NCBI RefSeq assembly: GCF_018687895.1
Contig: NZ_CP061307.1
Span: 1,054,001 to 1,118,000 of the forward strand
Reading direction: 5' to 3'
Source of the DNA: Polynucleobacter sp. JS-JIR-II-50
GTDB lineage: Bacteria > Pseudomonadota > Gammaproteobacteria > Burkholderiales > Burkholderiaceae
DNA: 64,000 bases
Shown here in pieces: positions 41,357 to 51,604 of this stretch (positions are counted from its first letter, which is position 1; each line of letters opens with the position of its first letter). A program made the translations under genes and the position numbers. The notes beneath the pieces are model-generated. The model was not told where the DNA came from. It saw only the letters and a list, made by a program, of their open reading frames with translations, and did no database searches.

Positions 41357-41365
41357 TGCGGTGGC

Positions 41366-42049
41366 TTATTGACCAGTTGGCACTGGGTTGGCTGATGTTT
41401 CCAATGCAGAGCGGACCACTTTCTTAGCCATTGCAACAAATGAATCTGCAGATCCAGCATTAGTTCTGAAGGATTCACCTTGAATAGTAATCAAACCTTC
41501 TCCTAATAATTGTTTTGATTGACTATCCGTAATTTTGCTCTCAACTAAGAGCGCTGGTGTTTTAGAATTTATACCGCCAGCATAAGCAGCAGCATTCATT
41601 GCCAAACCAATTGGAGTGAAATTCCATGGTTGCAAACTATCGGCCGAACTCTCTGCGCCAGTAATGCCTACTGAAATACGTGCAACTCCGGGGCCTGGCT
41701 TATTAACAATCTTGATAGTGCCGCGAGCATTAACAGCCTCAACCATAGATGCCTGTAGGGCAGCTTTAGCCTTATTAATATCATCCATGCTTACTGACTT
41801 GGTGGCATTTTGATTTAGGTAAATAGGGTCCAAGATTACAGCGGTGTATACACCAGGGTTCACGCCTGAAATGCGGTATCTCCAGATGCGGGTATCGCTA
41901 TCGTTACTAGCCATTGGAACTAAGAGATTGTAATCAGGCAAGAAGCCTGACCTAGGCATTGGCTGCGTGGCCAATTTAGGTGCATTGCTACATGCAGCTA
42001 AAGTCATTGCTGCAGCAAAAGAAGCTAACAGCACTTTCATTTTATTCAT
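41366..42049 (-). CDS. DUF3313 lipoprotein
   Basis: 227 residues with a lipobox (TLAAC, Cys near residue 20), so probably a lipoprotein. The mature part has GFLPDYNLLVPMAS, ISGVNPGVYTAVILDPIYL and VARISVGITGAESSAD, matching DUF3313 proteins of unknown function. It may form a transcript with the EF-hand gene 9 bases on. Confidence 0.82.
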   Translation of the reverse strand: MNKMKVLLASFAAAMTLAACSNAPKLATQPMPRSGFLPDYNLLVPMASNDSDTRIWRYRISGVNPGVYTAVILDPIYLNQNATKSVSMDDINKAKAALQASMVEAVNARGTIKIVNKPGPGVARISVGITGAESSADSLQPWNFTPIGLAMNAAAYAGGINSKTPALLVESKITDSQSKQLLGEGLITIQGESFRTNAGSADSFVAMAKKVVRSALETSANPVPTGQ

Positions 42050-42120
42050 GGCGATTCCGAGTGATTGGTTAAGTTATTTGTAAGACCGTTATTAATAAAG
42101 ATGATCATACCTATATCAAT

Positions 42121-42513
42121 TTAGTCCGGGGCTGGACAAGGCAAAGTTCCACCCGTCTTTTTATGTATCTGGGGTTTGCATTCAACTTGAATGGGAGTCG
42201 TCTGAGTTGATATCACTGGTGCAGACGTTTGAGCATTATTTAATGGTGCTTGCACTGAAGTTGCTGCCGTTGGCGACGAAGCGATTGGATTGCTCACTGC
42301 CGGGGCCGGCTTTGCTGGAGCTAAACCAACCTCTCTATAAAAGGCCCTATCCGAACCAGGACAAGGCATTAAAGCACCCGTTTTAGGGTTCATAACATCT
42401 TTACATTGGGGGTTAGCTTCAAGACGTGCCTCTAGTTTGGCTGTCGAGCAAGCGGCAACAAGAAGCAAGGAGCAGGAGGCCAAAAAGGAAGCTCTAAGTA
42501 AACTGGTATTCAT
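42121..42513 (-). CDS. Small lipoprotein with duplicated Cys-Pro motif
   Basis: 130 residues that I cannot place in a family. A lipobox (LVAAC, Cys 22) follows a short hydrophobic signal. The mature part carries two related units: CKDVMNPKTGALMPCPGSD (about 36-55) and CKPQIHKKTGGTLPCPAPD at the C-terminus, joined by an Ala/Pro/Ser/Thr linker. Two cysteines per unit suggest disulphides or metal binding. 71 bases upstream of the DUF3313 gene on the same strand. Confidence 0.7.
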   Translation of the reverse strand: MNTSLLRASFLASCSLLLVAACSTAKLEARLEANPQCKDVMNPKTGALMPCPGSDRAFYREVGLAPAKPAPAVSNPIASSPTAATSVQAPLNNAQTSAPVISTQTTPIQVECKPQIHKKTGGTLPCPAPD

Positions 42514-42593
42514 CGGATCATTCTAAGGCAATGTGCGCAAGAAAAAGGGCGAAATAAGCCGCAATTTATAGCATTAGGAATGTGGGGAATTTA

Positions 42594-42670
<77 letters not shown>

Positions 42671-42706
42671 TTATGTGCTGGGTATATCTAGAACAATGAG
42701 GGAAAG

Positions 42707-42783
42707 TGGTCGGAGTACAAGGATTCGAACCTTGGACCCCCTGCTCCCAAAGCAGGTGCGCTACCAGGCTGCGCTACACTCCG
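42707..42783 (-). tRNA. tRNA-Pro (anticodon TGG)
   Basis: 77 bases on the minus strand with encoded CCA. Acceptor CGGAGTG pairs with TACTCCG with one wobble; the stem CCTGC/GCAGG closes loop TTTGGGA, anticodon TGG. 36 bases upstream of tRNA-Arg and probably cotranscribed. Confidence 0.97.
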
Positions 42784-42843
42784 ACGGAATCGATATTCTA
42801 CACCGAGAGCGCCATTCGAGGCAAATCCTGTAAGATTCATCCC

Positions 42844-43212
42844 ATGGTTGCCTATTTTTCAAGCAAATTTACGAAGCAAATTCATGCTGCGCTTACAGCA
42901 GCATTGCTAGTTTTTTGCTTGCTAGGCACCCACTGGGTAGGCCTCTCACATGCCATATCTCACGCTGGCTTCCAAAAGCAAACTATAGAGGCTAATGCAT
43001 CGAGCAATATTGAAAAGAGCTTCAATCATAGCTCTGATACATGTCATTTGTTTGATGCGCTTTCACTTGCAGGATTTGTACCGAGTAATCACGCAGATGC
43101 TGAAGTCATTTTCGTCGGCGCCTCAGATCTACAAAACTCAAGCAATCCTTCGTTACGAAGTTTGGTTGGTAACTCATACCACTCGCGCGCGCCCCCTACT
43201 TTCATCCTTTAA
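42844..43212 (+). CDS. Exported His-rich small protein next to a TonB receptor
   Basis: 122 residues from ATG 42844; longer frames reach into tRNA-Pro and are not used. A membrane or signal segment (about 10-32, AALTAALLVFCLLGTHWVGL) is followed by scattered His (HAISHAGF, NHSSDTCHLFDAL, SNHADAEV) and a Cys-His. The C-H-x-F-D-A segment resembles DUF2946-type proteins found beside metal TonB receptors, but I am not sure of the family. Its place 60 bases before the receptor suggests a shared metal-uptake role. Confidence 0.65.
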   Translation: MVAYFSSKFTKQIHAALTAALLVFCLLGTHWVGLSHAISHAGFQKQTIEANASSNIEKSFNHSSDTCHLFDALSLAGFVPSNHADAEVIFVGASDLQNSSNPSLRSLVGNSYHSRAPPTFIL

Positions 43213-43272
43213 AACAAGGCGCTTCATTGCGCACCTCCGTTTTAATTACTCACTATTTATTAGTGAATCTGG

Positions 43273-45369
43273 ATGAATATGAATTATCGTTTTAAACAAT
43301 TTTCTTGCGCCCACCTAATAGCGCTGGCCTGCATTTTGCTAATAAATCCTGCCTGGTCTCAAAACCAAGCGGAGACCTTACCTCAATTGGATGTCACAGG
43401 CGTGCGAGAAGGTGGCCAAGGATTCCTCTCGCCGAATAAAGTATTAGCCGGAGATGAACTTCAAAATAAGCTTTCCGGAACACTAGGAGCAACACTTGCC
43501 AATGAGTTGGGAATATCTGCGACGGGTTATGGGGCGGGATCTTCAAGACCAGTTATTCGCGGCCTAGATGGTGCACGTGTGCAGATCCTGCAGAACGGCT
43601 TATCAGTTGGTGATGTTTCCAGTATCTCACCAGACCATGCGGTTGCTAGCCCAATGCAAAACACTCACCAAATTGAGATTTTACGAGGAGCTGCCGCCCT
43701 ACTCTATGGATCTGGCTCTAGCGGCGGACTGGTAAACGTTGTTAACGACCGCATTGTGACGACGATGCCAGATGCAACATCGGGCGCACTCAATACTAGC
43801 TATGAAACAGTGAATCAAGGTAAGACTGCCAATATAGAATTAGATGCACCCGCTGGACCTTTAGCGCTCCACTTTGATTCGGCGATTAGCAATTCTAATA
43901 ACTATCGCATCCCAGGTTTTGCAGAACAAGGCGGGCCAAATGCCAATTGGTCTATTAATCCTGGTCAGCCAGTGAATATTCCTTATAGCGGCAAGTTGCC
44001 CTTCTCTTTTAGCAATGAAAATAGCATGGGCTTAGGTGCAAGTTATGTTCGCTCCGATGGATACACCGGCATCTCATTAGAGCGCATGAATCATAACTAC
44101 GGAATTCCAACTGCAGAAGGTGGCTTTATTCAGCAGTCGCAGAATCGTTACGATTTTGCTCACCAAACTAATGACCCGTTTGATGGCTTTAGCTCAGTCA
44201 AAATAAGCGCCGCCAATACCAACTATCAACATACCGAATTTACTAACAATGGGGTTGCCTCCACACAATGGAACAACACTGCCACTGAAGCTAGGTTAGA
44301 GTTGGCACACAAAGAATTGCTGGGATCTAAGGGCATAGTAGGCGCGCAAATTACCGGCGCAACTCTGAATGCCACGGATTTATCTACGAATAATTACGCC
44401 ATTGTTCCGCAGACAAAATCTAATGCAACTGCCCTATTCTTAGTTGAAGAAGGCCGATACGGCCCTTTAAAAACAAGTCTTGGGGCTCGCTATAGCTATA
44501 CCACCCAAAATCCCAATTCCGGGACACAGTTTCCAAGTGCAAGCAGTCAGGAGTTTGTCCCGACATCTTATGGTCCTCCATCACTACAGAGTAGACAATT
44601 TAATTTAATGTCCTATTCAGCTGGTGGAATGTTCGATATTGCCAAAGGTTACGGCATAGGTCTTTCCTATACAGTCTCCCAAAGAGCGCCTTCTGCACAA
44701 GAGCTTTACTCCTATGGGCCGCATGATTCAACAGCAACATTTGATATCGGAAATGCAAATCTAAGCACCGAAACATCACACAATCTAGAGCTGAGCTTTC
44801 AGAAAAGCTTGGGTTTAATCCGTAGCAAAGCCAGCATTTACAGGAACCAATTTAGCAACTACATCTATGGCTACTACACTGGCGCCTACAGCAAAGCAAA
44901 TGAAAACTTTTCCGTGGTTCAGGCCACTCAAGCAAATGCCTCTATTCAAGGTGCAGAAGCAGAGCTTAGCTATAACTGGAACGAAACCGGTGTTGGAGGT
45001 AGATTGTTTGGGGATGTATCCCAAGGAACATTTGCCTCTGGAGGCAATCTTCCACTTCAACCAGCACCACGTCTAGGCACTGAATTAGCTTACCAACGTA
45101 ATGGCTGGTTAACAAGCGCTACCTATATTTACAGCTATCAACAAAATAAATTAGCCAGTTGGGAAATTGGTCCTACGCCAAGTTACAACCTAGTGAATGC
45201 CAATCTTTCTTATACGGAGCGCATTGGAAAGGTAAATTGGACTGGATATCTAATATTGAAAAATCTCTTGAATGAGGAGATTCGATATGCAACCTCACCG
45301 ATGGCGGTTAGGCTATATGCTCCGCAACCTGGAAGAAGTTTGATGGTTGGCGTTAGGGCTGCGTTTTAA
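43273..45369 (+). CDS. TonB-dependent receptor, ZnuD-like (putative zinc uptake)
   Basis: 698 residues. Signal peptide (about 1-29, ending NPAWSQ), a plug domain (about 35-160) with LPQLDVTG near the TonB-box position, RPVIRGLDGARVQILQNGL and ISPDHAVASPMQNTHQIEIL, then a barrel ending in Phe (GVRAAF). The SPDHA segment and RGAAALLYGSGSSGGLVNVV resemble ZnuD zinc receptors rather than siderophore receptors. The substrate is inferred from similarity and from the His-rich neighbour only. It converges on glmM with 7 bases between the stop codons. Confidence 0.85.
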   Translation: MNMNYRFKQFSCAHLIALACILLINPAWSQNQAETLPQLDVTGVREGGQGFLSPNKVLAGDELQNKLSGTLGATLANELGISATGYGAGSSRPVIRGLDGARVQILQNGLSVGDVSSISPDHAVASPMQNTHQIEILRGAAALLYGSGSSGGLVNVVNDRIVTTMPDATSGALNTSYETVNQGKTANIELDAPAGPLALHFDSAISNSNNYRIPGFAEQGGPNANWSINPGQPVNIPYSGKLPFSFSNENSMGLGASYVRSDGYTGISLERMNHNYGIPTAEGGFIQQSQNRYDFAHQTNDPFDGFSSVKISAANTNYQHTEFTNNGVASTQWNNTATEARLELAHKELLGSKGIVGAQITGATLNATDLSTNNYAIVPQTKSNATALFLVEEGRYGPLKTSLGARYSYTTQNPNSGTQFPSASSQEFVPTSYGPPSLQSRQFNLMSYSAGGMFDIAKGYGIGLSYTVSQRAPSAQELYSYGPHDSTATFDIGNANLSTETSHNLELSFQKSLGLIRSKASIYRNQFSNYIYGYYTGAYSKANENFSVVQATQANASIQGAEAELSYNWNETGVGGRLFGDVSQGTFASGGNLPLQPAPRLGTELAYQRNGWLTSATYIYSYQQNKLASWEIGPTPSYNLVNANLSYTERIGKVNWTGYLILKNLLNEEIRYATSPMAVRLYAPQPGRSLMVGVRAAF

Positions 45370-45376
45370 CAAGGCA

Positions 45377-46720
45377 TTAAGCAGTTGGGACTAAGTCAGC
45401 AATACTCTTAGCAGCGCTCAAAGCAACATCGCCATTCTGAGTCTCCACCATCACTCGCAGCAGAGGCTCAGTCCCAGAAGCGCGTATTAGAACCCTGCCA
45501 ATATTTTGGAGTTCAGCCTCAACCTTCGTAATTTGGTTTTTTAGCTTCTCATCCGTTTTCCAGTTGTAACCAGGTTTGAATTTCACATTTAACAGTACCT
45601 GCGGGAATACTTTGACGGAGTCCAATAATTGAGCAAGACTTTTTTTGTTTTGACTCATTGCCGCTAACACTTGAAGTGCCGCAATTGTGCCGTCACCTGT
45701 GGAGTGCTGGTCCAAGCAAAGCAAGTGACCAGAACCTTCACCACCAATAATCCAACCATTTTGTTTGAGTAATTCCAAAACATAGCGATCGCCTACATTG
45801 GCGCGCTCAAAACCAATGCCCAGGTCTTTAATAGCGTTTTCAACTGCAAGATTGGTCATCAGAGTACCTACAGCACCACCAATCTGCTGGCCGCGATCCA
45901 AGCGATCTTTTACTAAAACATACAGAAGCTCATCACCATTAAATAAACGACCAGAAGCATCAACCATTTGCAAGCGATCAGCATCACCATCTAAAGCAAT
46001 GCCTAAATCTGCATTTACTTCCTTAACTTTGGCAATTAAAGCTGCCGGTGCCGTTGCTCCGCAACCATCATTGATATTACGACCATCTGGGCTCACGCCA
46101 ATTGAAATCACCTCGGCGCCCAACTCATGAAAAACATGAGGAGCTGTATGGTAAGCAGCTCCATTAGCGCAATCGACTACAAGCTTTAATCCCTTGAGAT
46201 TTAGTTCGCCTGGAAATGCTGATTTACAAAATTCAATATAACGTCCTGCAGCATCATCTAATCGAAAAGCTTTGCCTAGCTCTTTTGAATTTACGCAACC
46301 CATGGGCTTTTCCAATTCAGCCTCGATTGCCAACTCAAAATCATCGGACAATTTATCGCCATTTGCAGAAAAGAATTTAATGCCGTTATCTTGATAAGGG
46401 TTATGAGAGGCTGAGATTACCAAGCCAGCAGAAAGGCGCAATGCTTTTGTGAGGTAAGCAACGCCAGGAGTTGGAATAGGACCGCAGAGCATCACATCTA
46501 CTCCAGCAGCAGCAAAACCAGCCTCCAATGCTGCTTCCAATAAATATCCTGATACCCGAGTATCTTTGCCGATGAGAATTTTGCAACGCTCACCCGACTT
46601 AGCATCACGTGTTAATACTTTGCCAGCAGCATAGCCAAGGCGAGTCATAAATTCTGGAACAATTGGAAATAGCCCCACTTCTCCTCGAATGCCATCAGTG
46701 CCAAAGTATTGTTTTTTCAT
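45377..46720 (-). CDS. glmM: Phosphoglucosamine mutase
   Basis: Converts glucosamine 6-phosphate to glucosamine 1-phosphate for UDP-GlcNAc. 447 residues from ATG 46720 (ATG 46729 is nearly as good; anything longer overlaps folP). Starts [12 protein letters not shown]; the catalytic phosphoserine is in [12 protein letters not shown], the metal loop is DGDADR, and the phosphate-binding loop [11 protein letters not shown] lies near the end. It follows folP by about 29 bases. Confidence 0.97.
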   Translation of the reverse strand: MKKQYFGTDGIRGEVGLFPIVPEFMTRLGYAAGKVLTRDAKSGERCKILIGKDTRVSGYLLEAALEAGFAAAGVDVMLCGPIPTPGVAYLTKALRLSAGLVISASHNPYQDNGIKFFSANGDKLSDDFELAIEAELEKPMGCVNSKELGKAFRLDDAAGRYIEFCKSAFPGELNLKGLKLVVDCANGAAYHTAPHVFHELGAEVISIGVSPDGRNINDGCGATAPAALIAKVKEVNADLGIALDGDADRLQMVDASGRLFNGDELLYVLVKDRLDRGQQIGGAVGTLMTNLAVENAIKDLGIGFERANVGDRYVLELLKQNGWIIGGEGSGHLLCLDQHSTGDGTIAALQVLAAMSQNKKSLAQLLDSVKVFPQVLLNVKFKPGYNWKTDEKLKNQITKVEAELQNIGRVLIRASGTEPLLRVMVETQNGDVALSAAKSIADLVPTA

Positions 46721-46749
46721 GAATTTCATTATAAAACTTAGATGCGTCA

Positions 46750-47613
46750 CTAAGTATTTATAGCCTCCCAAAGCTTTAGGGCGTCGACAGTCTCGGCAAC
46801 ATCATGAACTCGGACAATTTGGGCGCCACGATCAGTGGCCATGATTGCTGCGGCAATACTTGGGGCTACACGCTCATTTGTGTCCTTACCAGTTATTTTA
46901 CCGATCATGGATTTACGTGAAATTCCTGCCAATACAGGAAGACCCAAAGTCGAGAAGTCGGCAAAGTTTGCCAGCATATTGAGGTTATGCTCTAAGCTCT
47001 TACCGAAGCCAAATCCCGGATCAATAGCAATGCGGTCCCCACCAATGCCATTGGATAGTAAAAGCTCCGCCCTACTCTGTAAAAACTGCCTTACCTCTGC
47101 AATGACGTCCTGATATTCAGGGTTAAATTGCATTGTTAAGGGGTCGCATTGCATGTGCATTAATACAATGCCGCAGTCGCGACTTTCCATCACTGCCTCT
47201 AAAGCCCCCGCTTGTCTGAGGGCCCAGATATCATTCACGCAATCTACACCAGCATATAAAGCTTGACGCATCGTCTCTGCTTTATAAGTATCTATTGATA
47301 AAGGCACGCCACAATCTTTAAGGGCTTCAATTACCGGAAGTACTCTATCTAGTTCTTCTTGCAGCTCAACAGGCTCAGCACCAGGACGGGTTGATTCACC
47401 GCCAATATCAATGAGGTCAACCCCACCTTTAATCATCAATTCCGCCTGCGCAATTGCATCATTAGCGCTTCTGAATTTTCCGCCATCAGAAAAAGAATCT
47501 GGGGTTGCGTTTAGGATGCCCATCACTATCGGGCGCTTGCGTTTGGTGAAGTCAAAAAGAAAACGCCCACAACGCCAAGTTGTGGGCATCTCTCGAAGAC
47601 TTTGAAAACGCAT
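46750..47613 (-). CDS. folP: Dihydropteroate synthase
   Basis: Makes dihydropteroate in folate synthesis; target of sulfonamides. 287 residues from ATG 47613. Conserved segments are [31 protein letters not shown] and [10 protein letters not shown], then [12 protein letters not shown] and the C-terminal [13 protein letters not shown]. It is 25 bases after ftsH. ftsH-folP-glmM is the classical order. Confidence 0.97.
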   Translation of the reverse strand: MRFQSLREMPTTWRCGRFLFDFTKRKRPIVMGILNATPDSFSDGGKFRSANDAIAQAELMIKGGVDLIDIGGESTRPGAEPVELQEELDRVLPVIEALKDCGVPLSIDTYKAETMRQALYAGVDCVNDIWALRQAGALEAVMESRDCGIVLMHMQCDPLTMQFNPEYQDVIAEVRQFLQSRAELLLSNGIGGDRIAIDPGFGFGKSLEHNLNMLANFADFSTLGLPVLAGISRKSMIGKITGKDTNERVAPSIAAAIMATDRGAQIVRVHDVAETVDALKLWEAINT

Positions 47614-47638
47614 CAAATACTACAGCTAAATACAGCTC

Positions 47639-49516
47639 TTAAGCGGTAGCTGGAGCGCTGCCAGTCGCAGGGCCGGGGGTACCAGCGGAATTACCAAACT
47701 GAGTTGCTGGTGGTGCTTTAGGTGCTCGTGGCGGGCGACCTTCCATGATGTCAGTGATTTGTTCTGCATCAATGGTTTCCCATTCGAGCAAAGCAGCAAC
47801 CATTGCCTCCACCTTGTCTCGATTTTCCTCCAAGATGGATCGTGCTAAGGCATATTGACTGTCAATTAAGGTGCGAATCTCGGCATCCACTTTTTGCTGA
47901 GTGAGCTCAGAAACTGTTTTGGTGCTGTTACGACCAAAAATACTTTCGGATTCAGTATCAACATAAACCATCGTACCCAAGCTATCGCTCATGCCATAAC
48001 GAGTGACCATATCGCGAGCCATCTTCGTAGCTCGCTCAAAATCATTCGATGCACCAGTACTCATAGAATGCAAGAACACCTCTTCAGCAGCACGGCCACC
48101 AAACAAAATAGCCAACTCTTCCATCATGCGATCTTTATACAAGTTCACGCGATCAAACTCAGGCAACTGCCAAGTAACGCCCAAAGCCATGCCTCGGGGC
48201 ATGATGGTAACTTTATGAACAGGATCAGCCTTAGGTAAAACCTTAGCAACTACAGCATGACCAGACTCGTGATATGCGGTGTTTCGACGCTCTTCTTCGC
48301 GCATTACGGCCGACTTGCGCTCAGGACCCATATAGATCTTGTCTTTTGCGTCTTCAAAGTCCTTCATATCAACTGCACGCTTATTACGACGCGCTGCAAA
48401 TAGTGCAGACTCATTTACTAAGTTCGCCAAATCTGCCCCTGAGAAGCCTGGAGTGCCGCGAGCCAAAACAGCAGCGTTTACGTCAGGATCAATGGGGACC
48501 TTGCGCATATGCACTTGCAAAATTTGCTCACGACCACGAATGTCTGGTAAACCTACGTGAACTTGTCTGTCGAAACGCCCTGGACGCAATAAAGCTTTAT
48601 CAAGAACATCAGATCGGTTTGTGGCAGCAACTACGATCACGCCGCTATTACTTTCAAAACCATCCATCTCAACCAGCATTTGGTTTAGCGTTTGTTCGCG
48701 TTCGTCATTACCGCCGCCCATACCAGCGCCACGATGACGACCAACAGCATCAATCTCATCAATAAAGATGATGCAGGGGGAGTTTTTCTTGGCGTTTTCA
48801 AACATGTCGCGAACACGCGATGCTCCAACACCAACAAACATCTCAACGAAGTCTGAACCTGAAATTGAGAAGAAGGGAACCTTGGCCTCGCCTGCAATAG
48901 CGCGGGCCAAAAGGGTCTTACCAGTACCCGGAGGCCCTACAAGTAATACACCATGTGGAATGCGGCCACCAAGCTTTTGGAATTTTTGTGGGTCCTTTAA
49001 GAAATCGACAATCTCAAAGACCTCTTCTTTTGCTTCATCACAACCAGCCACATCAGCGAATGTCACCGTGTTGCTATTTTCATCAATCAAACGCGCTTTA
49101 GATTTACCAAATGAGAATGCACCACCCTTACCGCCACCTTGCATTTGGCGCATCATGAAAAACCAAAAGCCAATAATTAATAAGGTAGGGCCAAGATAAT
49201 ACAAAGCAGAAACCAACATATTCGGTTCGTCATCCGCCTTACCGGTAACCTGAACCCCATACTTCATGAGGTCGCCAACCATCCAGATATAACCCGGAGA
49301 GATGATGGAGTATTTATTACCATCAGCAGGCGTTACTTGCAATGTGCGACCTTGTACATCCACACGCTTTACTTTGCCGGCTTTAGCATCATCCATGAAT
49401 TGGGAATACGTGACCTGAGTTTGGTCCTTAGGCTTATCAAACTGCTTAAAAACAGTAAAAAGCACCAAGCCCACTATGAGCCACACACCGATTTTTTGGA
49501 ACATATTGCTGTTCAA
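47639..49516 (-). CDS. ftsH: ATP-dependent zinc metalloprotease FtsH
   Basis: Membrane-bound AAA protease that degrades unneeded membrane and regulatory proteins. 625 residues from TTG 49516, supported by AAGGA 6 bases upstream; ATG 49504 is the alternative. Two membrane helices (about 8-26 and 105-125) flank a periplasmic domain. The AAA core has Walker A GPPGTGKT, Walker [12 protein letters not shown] and the SRH; the protease has HESGH. The C-terminal tail is Ala/Pro-rich. Confidence 0.98.
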   Translation of the reverse strand: MNSNMFQKIGVWLIVGLVLFTVFKQFDKPKDQTQVTYSQFMDDAKAGKVKRVDVQGRTLQVTPADGNKYSIISPGYIWMVGDLMKYGVQVTGKADDEPNMLVSALYYLGPTLLIIGFWFFMMRQMQGGGKGGAFSFGKSKARLIDENSNTVTFADVAGCDEAKEEVFEIVDFLKDPQKFQKLGGRIPHGVLLVGPPGTGKTLLARAIAGEAKVPFFSISGSDFVEMFVGVGASRVRDMFENAKKNSPCIIFIDEIDAVGRHRGAGMGGGNDEREQTLNQMLVEMDGFESNSGVIVVAATNRSDVLDKALLRPGRFDRQVHVGLPDIRGREQILQVHMRKVPIDPDVNAAVLARGTPGFSGADLANLVNESALFAARRNKRAVDMKDFEDAKDKIYMGPERKSAVMREEERRNTAYHESGHAVVAKVLPKADPVHKVTIMPRGMALGVTWQLPEFDRVNLYKDRMMEELAILFGGRAAEEVFLHSMSTGASNDFERATKMARDMVTRYGMSDSLGTMVYVDTESESIFGRNSTKTVSELTQQKVDAEIRTLIDSQYALARSILEENRDKVEAMVAALLEWETIDAEQITDIMEGRPPRAPKAPPATQFGNSAGTPGPATGSAPATA

Positions 49517-49673
49517 AATGAGTCCTTTTCTGGATTGATCCAGGAGTTAAAGCGATTTGCTTCCTAAGTATTTGATTCTACTACCACCCTTTTTCAAGGG
49601 CTAATGGCATATTTATTTAATAAACCCCCTATATTTCAGGGTTATTAGGCAAATTTAGTGTCTCAGTAAATGA

Positions 49674-50348
49674 TTATTTTGAAGATTTCAGGTTTCTTCC
49701 TAACAGGAAGATCTCAGAGGACTTTGCCCTTGATGCTTTGGGTTTGCGGGAGGCCACTGTTTTAAAGACCTTTTTAAAAGATTCTACGATTTGGCTGTAA
49801 CCACTTCCGTTAAAACACTTTATTAAAAGAGCGCCTTCAGGCCTCAAGTGGGCGGTTGCGAAGTCCAGGGCTATTTCTGCCAAAAAAGCCATTCTGGCAG
49901 CATCAGCCACACCAACCCCAGAAAGGTTTGGCGCCATGTCCGATAAAACCAAATCAACTTTGCCTTCAGCACTCATCGGTAGCAACGCCTCTAAAGCGGC
50001 AAGCCCCTCATCCTCTCTAAAGTCACCTTGAATAAAGCTCACATCTGCTATGTCTTCCATTGGCAAAATATCGATGGCGATAATTTGCCCATCCGGTTTG
50101 CCAGACTCAATTTTAGGATTGCTTTTACCAAGTTCAGTAAGGCGATTGCGAACGTACTGAGACCAACTTCCAGGAGCGCTCCCTAAGTCCACAATAGTCA
50201 TACCAGCCTTGATGAGATGATCTTGCTCGTCAATTTCACTGAGCTTGTAGACCGCTCTTGCACGATAGCCCTCTTTTTGAGCCATCTTTACATAGGGATC
50301 CGTTAGATGATCCTGTAACCAACTTTTATTAAATTTATTCTTTGCCAC
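49674..50348 (-). CDS. rlmE: 23S rRNA 2'-O-methyltransferase RlmE (FtsJ)
   Basis: Methylates U2552 of 23S rRNA (E. coli numbering) in late 50S assembly. 224 residues from GTG 50348. The SAM loop is [12 protein letters not shown], and the K-D-K-E tetrad is visible in [23 protein letters not shown] and [10 protein letters not shown]. It is upstream of ftsH, as in E. coli, with a 157-base gap, and divergent from yhbY. Confidence 0.96.
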   Translation of the reverse strand: MAKNKFNKSWLQDHLTDPYVKMAQKEGYRARAVYKLSEIDEQDHLIKAGMTIVDLGSAPGSWSQYVRNRLTELGKSNPKIESGKPDGQIIAIDILPMEDIADVSFIQGDFREDEGLAALEALLPMSAEGKVDLVLSDMAPNLSGVGVADAARMAFLAEIALDFATAHLRPEGALLIKCFNGSGYSQIVESFKKVFKTVASRKPKASRAKSSEIFLLGRNLKSSK

Positions 50349-50474
50349 AACTTACCCACTTTCGCCCTCTATTTTCCTGGTTTCTGAGCTCTAAAGCAAA
50401 AGGAATCGATCAAAATGCTGGCAAATTCAAGCTAAAAGGGCAATTTTGACCCTCAATGCTCTATCATCGACCCT

Positions 50475-51101
50475 ATGACTGCACTAACTATCACCCCAGC
50501 ACAACGTAAATCCCTCAAAGCTGACGCTCACGACTTAAGTCCTGTTGTCATGATTGGTGGCGACGGACTAACCCCTGCTGTAATCAAAGAGGCCAAATTA
50601 GCCATCAATCATCATGGCCTAATCAAGGTCCGCGTTTTTGGTGATGAGCGCGAAGCTCGTATTGCCATCTATGAAGAGCTTTGCGACAAACTTGATGCTG
50701 CTCCAGTTCAACATATCGGCAAATTGCTCGTGTTGTGGAAACCAAAAGATATGGTGGATGAAGCTTTTAGCAATCTAGGTAGATCAAGCAAGCAAACCAA
50801 AAAATCATTGCAAGCTCCCCGCACAAAACGTCAACCAAATCGTGCTCCAGTAAAAGCTGGTGTTCGTACAAGCACCTCCGAAAGATCGGATCGACGTTCT
50901 GCCTCAAATGCAGCACCATTTGCACGTGCTGCCGCAGTGAAATCTGCAACACCTAAGAAGCGGGTTTTACGCTCTGAAGCGGCGGAATCAAAAATTGGCT
51001 GGTCTTCTCCCGGCTACAGAAAAGCAGTTGCTGCACCAGCACCAATTAAGAAACGTAAAGTCAGAATGAGCAGCACAAAGAAAAAATCACTTGGCTCTTA
51101 A
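50475..51101 (+). CDS. yhbY: YhbY-type CRM RNA-binding protein with long basic tail
   Basis: 208 residues, about twice the usual YhbY length of roughly 97. The N-terminal CRM domain (about 3-95) has LSPVVMIGGDGLTPAVIKEA and the HGLIKVRVFGDER motif, and binds pre-50S ribosomes in E. coli. The remaining 110 residues are basic and low in complexity (RTKRQPNRAPVKAG, KKRVLRSEAAE, KKRKVRMSSTKKK), probably a flexible RNA-binding tail. It is divergent from rlmE and ends at a strong terminator. Confidence 0.93.
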   Translation: MTALTITPAQRKSLKADAHDLSPVVMIGGDGLTPAVIKEAKLAINHHGLIKVRVFGDEREARIAIYEELCDKLDAAPVQHIGKLLVLWKPKDMVDEAFSNLGRSSKQTKKSLQAPRTKRQPNRAPVKAGVRTSTSERSDRRSASNAAPFARAAAVKSATPKKRVLRSEAAESKIGWSSPGYRKAVAAPAPIKKRKVRMSSTKKKSLGS

Positions 51102-51119
51102 TTCAAGCAAGTGAGATAC

Positions 51120-51146
51120 AAAAAACGCCGCTAGTCGGCGTTTTTT
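51120..51146. terminator. Bidirectional rho-independent terminator
   Basis: AAAAAACGCCG (51120-51130) pairs perfectly with CGGCGTTTTTT (51136-51146) around loop CTAGT. It sits between convergent yhbY and the DUF4149 gene, and overlaps the stop codon of the latter. Confidence 0.93.
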
Positions 51147-51604
51147 GTTGCCCGCCAAACCAAGGCTAGACCGAGTACCGACTGAATCATGAAGATTGCG
51201 CTAGAAACACCATGTAGGCGAGCAAATATTGCAGCATTAGTAGACTCGCGAACCGACAAGCCTAAATAGAGCGCTTGATCTCTCAACGAATCCATCCAAG
51301 GAATGATGATAAATGCAGCTCCAACTGCGCATGCGAGCATTCCTAATAAAATCCAACGAATGATACGGTAATGCTCGTCACCCTGTCTTACTAGGTGATT
51401 TGCCATCACCATTAGAAATGCGCTTAAGGCAACGCCGATATAAGCAGTGGTTTTGAAGAGATTTGCTGCAACCAAGCCGGCAACCTGCCTGTCTCCTAAA
51501 CTAGAGAACAGCACAGGCACAACTAAAAATCCAATGGTGATGAAACTACCAACCCAGAGACCTGAAATCAGGCTAAATATTCTCTGGGAGCGGATCTGCT
51601 GCAT
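51131..51604 (-). CDS. DUF4149 membrane protein
   Basis: 157 residues with four membrane segments (about 10-32, 47-66, 78-98, 128-150). IGFLVVPVLFSSLGDRQVAGLVAANLF, read as IGFLVVPVLFSSLGDRQVAG then LVAANLF, matches the DUF4149 family. The function is unknown. Its ATG overlaps the greA stop (TAATG), so it is translationally coupled to greA, and the stop lies inside the terminator stem. Confidence 0.85.
   Translation of the reverse strand: MQQIRSQRIFSLISGLWVGSFITIGFLVVPVLFSSLGDRQVAGLVAANLFKTTAYIGVALSAFLMVMANHLVRQGDEHYRIIRWILLGMLACAVGAAFIIIPWMDSLRDQALYLGLSVRESTNAAIFARLHGVSSAIFMIQSVLGLALVWRATKNAD

Noticed and set aside
42706..42843. In-frame extension of the His-rich exported protein upstream of ATG 42844
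   Set aside because: It runs through tRNA-Pro on the other strand and would put 46 residues before the signal segment, so ATG 42844 is preferred.
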